A DNA stretch of 8,114 nt from Clostridiales bacterium (lineage in GTDB: Bacteria; Bacillota; Clostridia; Oscillospirales; Oscillospiraceae): the NCBI GenBank assembly GCA_003533405.1, contig DQDL01000026.1, positions 1-8,114 of the forward strand, given 5' to 3'. Positions 1-6,486 of the stretch are shown piece after piece. How positions within the stretch are numbered: position 1 is the first letter of the stretch; the number at the start of each line of letters is the position of its first letter. The notes below the pieces were generated by a model. It was not told the origin of the DNA and did not search any database. It worked only from the letters and a program-made list of their open reading frames with translations. Made by a program: the position numbers and the translations under genes.

Positions 1-49
1 TTACAGGGCGATTTATCCTTATCTATGTCCGCCCAAACGGTGGGCTTTC

Positions 50-75
50 ACTTATTATGTCCTCCGTCATATAAT
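50..75 (+). promoter_or_regulatory. Candidate sporulation (sigma-K or sigma-E) promoter of the cotJ operon
   Basis: CATATAAT at 68-75 differs by one base from the sigma-E -10 consensus CATACAAT. Extended to position 76, it also differs by one base from the sigma-K -10 pattern CATANNNTA. An AC at 50-51 lies 16 bases upstream, which is the spacing of the minimal sigma-K -35 element. No convincing sigma-E -35 is visible. The predicted transcript would start near 82 and give a leader of about 18 bases before the GTG start at 100. The cotJ operon of Bacillus subtilis is known to be under mother-cell sigma control, which supports a sporulation promoter here. The choice between sigma-E and sigma-K is inference. 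Confidence 0.4.
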
Positions 76-99
76 GAAGCACAAAGGAGGATATGCTAA

Positions 100-537
100 G
101 TGGATAATAATTGCGATTTTAAGAACGGCTCTTTGCCATCCTGCGCACCGCTGGCAATGGCATATGTGCCGATGCAGGAATGTGTGAAGCCGACATATAA
201 TACAGCCGAAGCCCTCTCAAGAGGCACACTTTTCCCGGGACTTGACCTTCCGTTCATGAATATGGTCAACACCGGAGAACTTACCGGCACGCCCCTCGGC
301 GAGCTGATGGCGCTTGATTTTGTCGCCCATGAGCTGGTCTTGTACCTTGACACACATTGCGAGGACAGCGAAGCGTTTGATATGCTCAAGAACATTTTGG
401 AGCTTGCAAGCACAGCGCGGGAGCGCTATGTAAAGCTCTACGGCCCAGTTACGACTAAGGATCTTGCCAAAGCGCAGAGCTTTACATGGCTCAAGAACCC
501 TTGGCCGTGGGATTATAGCGTAAAAACGGAGGGCTGA
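100..537 (+). CDS. Fused spore coat protein CotJA-CotJB
   Basis: This 145-residue protein appears to join two small spore coat components that are separate genes in Bacillus subtilis (about 80-90 residues each). Residues 17-56 match the CotJA pattern: an LAMAYVPMQ segment, then an AL..GTLFP.LDLPF segment. Residues 66-141 match CotJB, with the HELVLYLDTH helix at 77-86 and the aromatic C-terminus WLKNPWPWDY at 130-139. There is no signal peptide or membrane segment, as expected for a coat protein made in the mother cell. The start is GTG at 100, with AAAGGAGG ending at 90, nine bases upstream; no ATG is better placed. The stop at 535-537 is three bases before cotJC, whose GGAGGG site lies inside this gene's last codons, so the two are translationally close-coupled. 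CotJA, CotJB and CotJC are known to depend on each other for coat assembly. The family call is secure; whether the fusion is lineage-wide was not tested. Confidence 0.85.
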   Translation: MDNNCDFKNGSLPSCAPLAMAYVPMQECVKPTYNTAEALSRGTLFPGLDLPFMNMVNTGELTGTPLGELMALDFVAHELVLYLDTHCEDSEAFDMLKNILELASTARERYVKLYGPVTTKDLAKAQSFTWLKNPWPWDYSVKTEG

Positions 538-540
538 CAA

Positions 541-1134
541 ATGTTTGTATATGAAAAGAAGCTGCAATACCCGGTCAGAATTAAAAATCCAAATCCTGCA
601 CTGGCAAAATTTATCATTAGTCAGTATGGCGGCCCCGATGGGGAATTAGGAGCATCGCTGAGATATCTCAGCCAGCGGTACAGTATGCCATATCCCGAGC
701 TTAAGGGGCTGCTCACAGATATAGGAACAGAGGAGCTTGGGCATCTTGAGATGGTTGGCACGATAGTTCACCAGCTGACAAGGAAAATGACGCCGGAGGA
801 GATAAAAAATGCAGGCTTTGAAGCCTACTTTGTGGATCACACCGCCGGAGTTTACCCGCAGTTTGCCTCCGGCACCCCGTGGACTGCGGCAACGATGCAA
901 GTAAACGGCGATGTCATAACCGACCTGCATGAGGATATGGCAGCCGAGCAAAAGGCTCGCACGACATATGACAATATTCTGCGACTATCCGACGACCCGG
1001 ATGTGAACGATGTCATAAAGTTTTTGCGTGAAAGGGAAGTAGTCCATTATCAGCGCTTCGGCGAGGGACTGCGAAACGCCCTCGAGAAGCTTGACAAAAA
1101 GAACTTCTATGCCGTAAACCCCGCATTTGATTAA
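541..1134 (+). CDS. cotJC: Spore coat manganese catalase CotJC
   Basis: This is a 197-residue di-manganese catalase-family protein, the usual CotJC length and shorter than free Mn-catalases of about 270 residues. It has a four-helix ferritin-like fold. The metal ligands expected by analogy with Lactobacillus Mn-catalase are visible: E35 in GGPDGELGA, E65 and H68 in EELGHLE, E136 in AAEQKAR, and H169 in REREVVHY. All five appear intact, so the protein is likely competent for hydrogen peroxide disproportionation at the spore surface. The ATG at 541 is preceded by GGAGGG at 528-533 with seven bases of spacing. It follows the cotJA-cotJB fusion with a three-base gap, and its TAA stop overlaps the first bases of a bidirectional terminator, so the operon ends here. 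Expression is expected during sporulation from the promoter near 50-75. Confidence 0.93.
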   Translation: MFVYEKKLQYPVRIKNPNPALAKFIISQYGGPDGELGASLRYLSQRYSMPYPELKGLLTDIGTEELGHLEMVGTIVHQLTRKMTPEEIKNAGFEAYFVDHTAGVYPQFASGTPWTAATMQVNGDVITDLHEDMAAEQKARTTYDNILRLSDDPDVNDVIKFLREREVVHYQRFGEGLRNALEKLDKKNFYAVNPAFD

Positions 1135-1170
1135 AAAACAGTTCCTCGTATTAAACGGGGAACTGTTTTT
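1134..1170. terminator. Bidirectional intrinsic terminator between cotJC and the symporter
   Basis: This is a perfect inverted repeat. AAAAACAGTTCC begins at 1134 and is answered by GGAACTGTTTTT ending at 1170. Pairing continues inward (TCG with CGG, including one G:U) to a seven-base loop TATTAAA. The flanking A-run and T-run give a U-tract on either strand. It can therefore end the cotJ transcript on + and the symporter transcript on -, since the two genes converge here. Confidence 0.9.
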
Positions 1171-1183
1171 CGTTATAAGCTTA

Positions 1184-2422
1184 TTATTTGGCTGCGAGTT
1201 TTTCCTTGTTTCTGCGCTCAACCTTGGAAAGCCACATTGCGCAGGTAGCGTCGCCGGTGATGTTAAGAGTTGTACGACCCATGTCGAACAGCTTATCAAC
1301 GCCTGCGATGATCGCAATACCTTCAACGGGAAGGCCGACCTGCAGAAGAACCATGGACAGCATGATCATGCCCGCACCGGAGACACCGGCAGTGCCGATG
1401 GATGCCAGAGTTGCGGTCACGACTACCATTGCCATCTGACCAATGGTGAGGTCAATACCGTAGCAGCAGGCAATGAATACGGTTGCAACTGCCTGATAGA
1501 TAGCGGTACCGTCCATATTGATGGTAGCACCGAGAGGCAGGACGAAGGAGCTGATCTCAGGCTCTGCACCCATGTCGTTGCAGCACTCGATGTTGACAGG
1601 CAGCGTTGCATTCGACGAGGTGGTGGTGAATGCGGTGAGCATTGCAGCGGCCATACCCTTGAAGAACTTGATGGGGCTCATGCCTGCAAGGAACTTGACG
1701 CTCAAGCTGTAGACAATGACAAGGTGGAGAATGTAGCCGATATAGGCAACGCCGACAACGAGAGCCAGCGAGCCGACGACCTTTGCACCGTTAACTGCGA
1801 CAACATCGGCCATAAGGCAGAATACGCCGATCGGGGTGAGCTTGATGATCATCATAAGTACCTTCATGACGACCTCGTCCATGCTTTCTACGATATCTGC
1901 GATCATTTTGCCCTTCTCACCGGCGGCAAGAACACCTGCACCGAAGAAAATGGCAATGACGATAACGGGCAGCATGTTGGTATCGACCATGGGCTTGAGA
2001 AGATTATCGGGGAAGATATTAACGATAACATCCATGATCTTAGGAGCCTCGGTAGCTTCATATGACAGACCGGCTCTTACACTCGAGTCGAGAACAGGGA
2101 AGAAGCTCTTGAAGCAGTTAACGACAACAAGGCCGATAACAACGGCAAGCGCCGTGGTGCAAATGTAGTATACAAAGGTCTTTATACCTACACTGCCGAC
2201 TTTTTTGAGGTCGTTAAGGCTGATGACGCCGCTCATAATAGAAAACAGAACGACGGGGACGACCATGAACTTGAGAAGATTGATGTAGATAGTGCCGAAA
2301 GGCTTTAAATAATCGGTAGTGAATGTGCCGCCGATCTTCAGAAAAATGAAGCCGACTACGATGCCTGCGAGCATGCCGATTATTATCCATGCCGGCAGAT
2401 TGAGTTTACGCTTTTGCTGCAT
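1184..2422 (-). CDS. Sodium/proton:glutamate or dicarboxylate symporter (DAACS family)
   Basis: This 412-residue membrane protein of the Glt/EAAT-type dicarboxylate/amino acid:cation symporter family imports acidic amino acids or C4-dicarboxylates using an ion gradient. Family motifs occur in order: the serine-rich re-entrant hairpin 1 TTTSSNATLP (266-275), NMDGT in TM7 (302-306), hairpin 2 GVSGAG (346-351) where many members have G-I-P-G-A-G, and the TM8 motif D380, R383, T384, N387, GD at 390-391. R383 corresponds to the arginine that binds the substrate side-chain carboxylate in GltPh, which favours an acidic substrate over a neutral one. Length is typical and about eight membrane helices can be seen. 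The start ATG (2420-2422) is preceded by AGGAGGA at about six bases. Two in-frame TAA codons end the gene. It lies 38 bases downstream of pfp on the same strand, with no room for a clear promoter of its own, so it is probably transcribed by readthrough from pfp. Glutamate, aspartate, fumarate and serine/threonine (SstT-like) cannot be separated firmly by eye. Confidence 0.88.
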   Translation of the reverse strand: MQQKRKLNLPAWIIIGMLAGIVVGFIFLKIGGTFTTDYLKPFGTIYINLLKFMVVPVVLFSIMSGVISLNDLKKVGSVGIKTFVYYICTTALAVVIGLVVVNCFKSFFPVLDSSVRAGLSYEATEAPKIMDVIVNIFPDNLLKPMVDTNMLPVIVIAIFFGAGVLAAGEKGKMIADIVESMDEVVMKVLMMIIKLTPIGVFCLMADVVAVNGAKVVGSLALVVGVAYIGYILHLVIVYSLSVKFLAGMSPIKFFKGMAAAMLTAFTTTSSNATLPVNIECCNDMGAEPEISSFVLPLGATINMDGTAIYQAVATVFIACCYGIDLTIGQMAMVVVTATLASIGTAGVSGAGMIMLSMVLLQVGLPVEGIAIIAGVDKLFDMGRTTLNITGDATCAMWLSKVERRNKEKLAAK

Positions 2423-2447
2423 AAAATTCCTCCTAATTCTTTTCTAT

Positions 2448-2470
2448 AAAAAACCTTGCGTTAGACGCAA
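2448..2470 (-). terminator. Weak intrinsic terminator or attenuator at the pfp stop codon
   Basis: Read on the - strand, TTGCGT and ACGCAA form a six-pair stem with a CTA loop (2456-2470), followed by GG and six T's (2453-2448). The pfp TAA stop lies inside the hairpin. The stem is short, so partial termination is more likely than complete termination. It would lower symporter mRNA relative to pfp mRNA. The hairpin is directly visible; its activity is inferred. Confidence 0.5.
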
Positions 2471-3744
2471 ACAGTTTCCTCGGGTTTTGCTCTTACCTTT
2501 TTAAGCCTTGCATATCTCGGCAGAGAGTTTTCTTTAGGGATGTGCGGCTCACCCTGAATTAAGGGCAGTACATAATTAATAAAATCAGATGTGATATAAT
2601 TACCATCGTCTGTTATCCACTCAAGCGGGACCTTTTTCTCGTAGTTTGCAACACTGCTGAGCGAGAGCAGGGTAGTGTGGCAGGAATATGTACCGCTGGT
2701 GTCGTCACGCTCCAAGGCGACCATTTTGCCAGTCTCACCGGCAATTGCAGCCTCAACAGCGACCTTGCCGACCATAAACGCCTCTTGAATATCAACAGAC
2801 GATGCAATATGCGAGCCGCAGCGCTGCAAAAGGCTCAGCTCAATGCCACGGGTCTTTTTGATTTTTAGCGCATCCTTAAGATAGCTCGCAAGCTTAGTTG
2901 CCAGCCCACCGAGCTGTGCATGGCCGAACCCGTCCGTGCCGGAGGCCTTGGCCTCGGAAACGAAGCTTCCGTCAGCATAGTGAACGCCTTCGGATACGGC
3001 GACAAGGACATTGTGCTTCTGCTTTAAAACCTTGCGGACATCCTCGGTGAACCTGTCAAGGTCAAAATCACGCTCGGGAAGGTAAATTAGGTCGGGACCG
3101 CAGCCATGGCCGTATTCGGTTGCCAAAGCGGCGCTCGCCGTGAGCCAGCCTGCGTGCCTGCCCATGATCTCAACGACCGTTACCATCTCGGTATCGTAAA
3201 CATCGGTGTCCTTGTCTATCTCCATGCAGGTGGTCGCAATGAACTTTGCAGCACTGCCGAAGCCCGGGCAGTGGTCTGTTCCGAACAGATCGTTATCAAT
3301 GGTCTTGGGTATGCCTATGACACGGCATTCATAGCCGACCCGCTCCATATAACGGCTTATCTTATTGCAGGTGTCCATAGAGTCGTTGCCGCCGTTATAG
3401 AAGAAGTACCTTACATTATATTTCTTAAATGTCTCGAGTATCTTTATATAATCAGACTCATCATCATCGGGGTCGGCTATTTTGTACCTGCACGAGCCAA
3501 GCTCGGAGGAGGGGGTGTTGAGCAGCAGCTTCAGCTCATAATCCTCTTCTTCGCCCATATCAAAAAGCTCATCACTTAGAACGCCCTTAATTCCGTGGGC
3601 AGCACCGTAGACCTTGGTTATCACATCGGACTCAAGTGCTGTTTTTATTACGCCGTAAGCGCTGGCGTTTATAACCGCAGTAGGCCCGCCGGACTGCCCG
3701 AATATACAGGAGCCGACCAGGGGTGAATCGAATAAATTATCCAA
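2461..3744 (-). CDS. pfp: Pyrophosphate-dependent 6-phosphofructokinase (PFP)
   Basis: This 427-residue cytosolic enzyme interconverts fructose-6-phosphate and fructose-1,6-bisphosphate, probably with pyrophosphate as phosphoryl donor. Motifs in order are GQSGGPTAVINAS (16-28), PSSELGSCRYK (78-88), GGNDS (118-122), PKTIDND (146-152) with the catalytic aspartate, MGRHAGW (194-200) and LGGLA in the second half. Two donor-specificity positions point to pyrophosphate: D121 replaces the glycine equivalent to E. coli PfkA G104, and K147 replaces the glycine equivalent to G124. The residue before D121 is asparagine rather than the more usual aspartate; from memory this GGNDSMDT form is common in clostridial PFPs. 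The start is TTG at 3742-3744, with GGAGG at 3752-3756 seven bases upstream and an in-frame stop shortly beyond, so no ATG alternative exists. It is divergent from the aldolase gene, and the two promoters overlap. It is first in a probable unit with the symporter. Confidence 0.9.
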   Translation of the reverse strand: MDNLFDSPLVGSCIFGQSGGPTAVINASAYGVIKTALESDVITKVYGAAHGIKGVLSDELFDMGEEEDYELKLLLNTPSSELGSCRYKIADPDDDESDYIKILETFKKYNVRYFFYNGGNDSMDTCNKISRYMERVGYECRVIGIPKTIDNDLFGTDHCPGFGSAAKFIATTCMEIDKDTDVYDTEMVTVVEIMGRHAGWLTASAALATEYGHGCGPDLIYLPERDFDLDRFTEDVRKVLKQKHNVLVAVSEGVHYADGSFVSEAKASGTDGFGHAQLGGLATKLASYLKDALKIKKTRGIELSLLQRCGSHIASSVDIQEAFMVGKVAVEAAIAGETGKMVALERDDTSGTYSCHTTLLSLSSVANYEKKVPLEWITDDGNYITSDFINYVLPLIQGEPHIPKENSLPRYARLKKVRAKPEETVCV

Positions 3745-3766
3745 AATAATGCCTCCACATCGTTAA

Positions 3767-3780
3767 TGATTATTGATTAT
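3767..3780 (+). repeat. Tandem heptamer TGATTAT x2 in the divergent control region
   Basis: Two perfect adjacent copies of TGATTAT occupy 3767-3773 and 3774-3780. The second copy covers most of the -35 of the aldolase promoter and most of the -10 of the pfp promoter, so a protein bound here could affect both genes. It may equally be a chance feature of AT-rich DNA. Confidence 0.35.
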
Positions 3781-3801
3781 AACATGAAAAGGGTTTATAA
3801 T
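3773..3801 (+). promoter_or_regulatory. Sigma-A-type promoter for aldolase
   Basis: The -35 is TTGATT (3773-3778) and the -10 is a perfect TATAAT (3796-3801), separated by exactly 17 bases. Transcription should start near 3808 and leave a leader of about 60 bases before the ATG at 3868. That leader is very AT-rich and holds a small inverted repeat, AAATTA-AC-TAATTT (3828-3841), which may be an operator or nothing. Confidence 0.75.
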
Positions 3802-3804
3802 AAA
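3776..3804 (-). promoter_or_regulatory. Extended -10 promoter for pfp
   Basis: On the - strand, TGTTATAAT (3784-3776) is a perfect -10 with a TG extension. A poor -35, TTTATT (3804-3799), lies 17 bases upstream; an extended -10 can compensate for such a weak -35. The start site should be near 3769, giving a leader of about 25 bases before the TTG start. The element overlaps the aldolase -35 box, so the two polymerase sites probably exclude each other. Confidence 0.65.
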
Positions 3805-3867
3805 TAAGAAAATCAAATTTTTTATGCAAATTAACTAATTTAAATTTTATCAGGAGGTTTTTCGACC

Positions 3868-4803
3868 ATGCCACTCGTAACAACAAAGGAAATGTTTGAA
3901 AAGGCCTACAAAGGCGGATACGCTATCGGTGCTTTCAATGTAAACAATATGGAGATTGTCCAGGGCATTACCGAAGCTGCCGCCGAGCTTAATGCTCCGC
4001 TGATCCTTCAGGTGTCTAAGGGTGCTCGTGCTTACGCTAATCACACCTATCTCATGAAGCTCGTCGAGGCTGCCGTTATCGAGACCGGCCTGCCGATTGC
4101 TCTGCATCTTGACCACGGTGACAGCTTTGATATCTGCAAGTCCTGCATCGACGGTGGCTTTACCTCGGTCATGATAGACGCATCCTCAAAGCCGTTTGAG
4201 GAGAATATCGAGCTCACAAAGAAGGTCGTTGAGTATGCCCATGATCACGGTGTCGTCGTCGAGGCCGAGCTTGGAACGCTCGCCGGAATAGAGGATGAAG
4301 TCAAGGTAAGCGCCGAGGACTCATCCTACACCAGACCTGAGGATGTTCAGGAATTTGTTGAGCGCACCGGCTGCGACTCGCTTGCGATTGCCATTGGTAC
4401 CTCGCACGGTGCTTATAAGTTTAAGCCCGGCACCGACCCCAAGCTCCGCTTTGACATTCTTGAAGAGGTCGAGAAAAGACTGCCCAATTTCCCGATAGTC
4501 CTGCACGGTGCGTCCTCCGTTCCTCAGAAATTTGTCAGGATCATCAACGAAAACGGCGGCAATATGCCCGGCGCTATCGGCGTTCCCGAGGATCAGCTTC
4601 GCAAGGCAGCATCCATGGCAGTTTGCAAGATAAACATCGACTCCGACCTTCGCCTTGCAATGACTGCATCCATCCGTCAGTACCTCAACCAGCATCCCGA
4701 CCACTTTGACCCCAGACAGTATCTCAAGCCCGCAAGAGCCGCCATCAAGGACATGGTCGCTCATAAGATAGTCGATGTTCTTGGATGCAACGGCAAGGTT
4801 TGA
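3868..4803 (+). CDS. fba: Fructose-1,6-bisphosphate aldolase, class II
   Basis: This 311-residue zinc-dependent aldolase cleaves fructose-1,6-bisphosphate to dihydroxyacetone phosphate and glyceraldehyde-3-phosphate. Key residues are present: catalytic D82 next to zinc ligand H83 in LHLDHGD, second-metal residues D104 and E134 (in EAELGTLAG), zinc ligand H180 in GTSHGAYKF, zinc ligand H213 in VLHGASS, and the phosphate-binding segment KINIDSDLR at 254-262. Length fits the bacterial class II enzymes of about 285-310 residues. The ATG at 3868 has AGGAGG at 3852-3857, ten bases upstream. The gene is transcribed away from pfp, whose product is its substrate, from an overlapping promoter region. 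A degenerate P-type ATPase gene begins 37 bases downstream with no terminator between them, so the two are probably cotranscribed. Codon choice favours C-ending codons, consistent with high expression. The homologous tagatose-bisphosphate aldolases are a less likely alternative. Confidence 0.93.
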   Translation: MPLVTTKEMFEKAYKGGYAIGAFNVNNMEIVQGITEAAAELNAPLILQVSKGARAYANHTYLMKLVEAAVIETGLPIALHLDHGDSFDICKSCIDGGFTSVMIDASSKPFEENIELTKKVVEYAHDHGVVVEAELGTLAGIEDEVKVSAEDSSYTRPEDVQEFVERTGCDSLAIAIGTSHGAYKFKPGTDPKLRFDILEEVEKRLPNFPIVLHGASSVPQKFVRIINENGGNMPGAIGVPEDQLRKAASMAVCKINIDSDLRLAMTASIRQYLNQHPDHFDPRQYLKPARAAIKDMVAHKIVDVLGCNGKV

Positions 4804-4840
4804 ACTAAAATAATTGATAAAAACAGGGAGGGTGATTTTT

Positions 4841-6445
4841 GTGAACCAAAGTGCGCAAATGCATGAACACAGCAAGGGCATAAAGCCCATAATGCCGGAC
4901 TTCGTCACGCTTGTCAGGCTCACAATAACCGTTATCCTGCTTGTTCTGGCGTATAATATCAGCGCATCACAGCTTGTTGCAATAATAATGCTTGTTGCAG
5001 CGATACTTATAAGCGGCTTTGATATAGCAATAACGGCCGTTTATGCCGTGCTTAGAAAGGACTATTTCAATAATTCCTGTCTCGTGCTTATCGCTGCTGC
5101 TGCCAGCTTCGCCGTTGGCTGTTATGTGGAAGCGACCGTGTTTGTTGCGGTTTATCAGGCGTGCAGGGTTTTTATGGAATATGCCGAAAAGCGCACAAAG
5201 CAGGCTGCGACAGAGGATCTGCCGAAAAACGGCCCCGAAAGCTTTTCTAAGCAGCGCAGCCTACTCAATCGCTGCGACGGCTCGATAAACGCCGTTCGCA
5301 CGAAGCTTGAGCCGTATTATTCTATTGCCGTCATGGCGTTGACTGCCATTGCCGTGCTTTTTGCTGCATTTATGCCGCTTTTGACCGATATGACCTATGT
5401 CATGTCGATAAGAAGGGGAGCGATGCTCATAGTTGCCATCGTTCCCGCTTCGGCATTTGCCTCGCTCTCTTTGTGCACGGCGTATGGACTGTGCCGCTCC
5501 GCCGCTGCGGGAATCATCATCGATGATTCGGAAACCATTGATAAAGCTGCAATGCTTAAAACGATAGTTTTCGACAAATCTGATGTAATAACCGCTGGAG
5601 CTCCGAAAATTGCAGCGATGATATCGCCCATACTCGACAAAAAAAGCTTCCTGCGCTCGTGCGCATATGTTGCCTATAAATCCGAACAGCGCATCGCAGC
5701 CGCCATAGTCGGGGCGTATAACGGAGAAATTTACCCTGAATACATTCAGGAGTTCAACGACATTGCTGGCTACGGCATGGAGGTCAAGATCGAGGGCAGG
5801 CAAATGCTCCTCGGTACGCTTAAGCTTCTCGACTCAAGAGGCATTTCAATTGACACCGCAAGCGTGCGCAAGGGCAATGTGCTGTATCTTGTCATTGCGG
5901 GCAGGTATGCCGGCGCTATAGTGTTTAATGAAAATGTCAACCCATATGCAGCTAAAACAGTTTCCGACCTCAAGGCACTGGGCGTAACGAGCATGCTGGT
6001 CGCCGAGGACGGTATGGATATCTGCGAAAAAACCGCAAAATCCATTAATATATCGGAATTTTTCCCGTGCTGCGACACCGCAAAGAAGCTTTCGGTCGTC
6101 AAAGATGTGCGGCAAAGCCTTGATAAGGACGATGCCCTGATGTATGTCAGCGCCGAGAATGTCGGTTACCATTCCGATGCCGACCTTGACGCAAAGGTAG
6201 GGGAGCAGACAGAAACCGAGGATCTGCGGATGTCTAATATCGGCATCTTCGGCTTACCGGCAATGGTATCCATTGCAAGGGGAGTAAAAAAGATATCGAT
6301 GCAAAATCTTGCACTGTGCTCAATCATGAAAGCCGTGCTGATAGTCCTTGCCGTGACAGGCAATGCGACGCTATGGTTTGTTGCACTGCTCGATTTTGCG
6401 GCCGGAATGTTCGGAGTGCTGAACATTTCCCGAATTGATCAATAA
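4841..6445 (+). CDS. Degenerate Zn/Cd-type P-type ATPase-like membrane protein (probable pseudoenzyme)
   Basis: This 534-residue protein descends from P1B-2 heavy-metal ATPases (ZntA/CadA) but probably cannot transport by their mechanism. All eight expected membrane helices are present, at about 21-38, 42-60, 79-93, 97-113, 159-181, 193-217, 488-507 and 509-527. The loop between helices 4 and 5 is only about 45 residues (114-158), where an actuator domain of about 130 residues with TGES normally sits. The helix-6 CPC metal motif is replaced by VPA (201-203). DKTGT has become DKSDV (245-249), keeping the aspartate and lysine only. The nucleotide-binding SEHP is SEQR (281-284), and GDGxNDxP has been lost near 436-448. 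The nucleotide-domain G.G (310-312), K497 in helix 7 and D518 in helix 8 remain. The start chosen is GTG at 4841, eight bases after GGGAGGG; an in-frame TTG at 4814 has no such site. The frame is open throughout, so this is not obvious decay. Function is unknown. Confidence 0.8.
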   Translation: MNQSAQMHEHSKGIKPIMPDFVTLVRLTITVILLVLAYNISASQLVAIIMLVAAILISGFDIAITAVYAVLRKDYFNNSCLVLIAAAASFAVGCYVEATVFVAVYQACRVFMEYAEKRTKQAATEDLPKNGPESFSKQRSLLNRCDGSINAVRTKLEPYYSIAVMALTAIAVLFAAFMPLLTDMTYVMSIRRGAMLIVAIVPASAFASLSLCTAYGLCRSAAAGIIIDDSETIDKAAMLKTIVFDKSDVITAGAPKIAAMISPILDKKSFLRSCAYVAYKSEQRIAAAIVGAYNGEIYPEYIQEFNDIAGYGMEVKIEGRQMLLGTLKLLDSRGISIDTASVRKGNVLYLVIAGRYAGAIVFNENVNPYAAKTVSDLKALGVTSMLVAEDGMDICEKTAKSINISEFFPCCDTAKKLSVVKDVRQSLDKDDALMYVSAENVGYHSDADLDAKVGEQTETEDLRMSNIGIFGLPAMVSIARGVKKISMQNLALCSIMKAVLIVLAVTGNATLWFVALLDFAAGMFGVLNISRIDQ

Positions 6446-6486
6446 AAAATATGACCGCTATCAGAACGATAGCGGTCATATTTTTT
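6444..6486. terminator. Strong bidirectional intrinsic terminator
   Basis: This is a perfect 19-pair stem (6444-6462 with 6468-6486) around the five-base loop AGAAC, with an A-run on one side and a T-run on the other. The core pairs are ATATGACCGCTATC with its complement. The stop codon of the ATPase-like gene (6443-6445) and that of the recombinase (6485-6487, - strand) both overlap the stem ends. One hairpin therefore ends two convergent transcripts. Confidence 0.95.

Noticed and set aside
31..48. GCCCA-AACGG-TGGGC followed by TTT as a terminator of an upstream gene
   Set aside because: The stem has only five pairs, the T-run is only three, and no upstream gene end is visible in the window.
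1127..2065. 312-codon open frame on + across the symporter gene
   Set aside because: It is antisense to a gene with clear family motifs, starts inside the cotJC end and terminator, and encodes an Asp/His/Gly-rich sequence with no family signal, which is typical of antisense reading.
4814..4840. TTG at 4814 as the start of the ATPase-like protein
   Set aside because: It has no Shine-Dalgarno site and would place the strong GGGAGGG inside the coding sequence; GTG at 4841 fits that site at eight bases.
4321..4923. 200-codon - strand frame across the aldolase gene
   Set aside because: It is the antisense shadow of fba, which has an intact active site and a strong ribosome-binding site.
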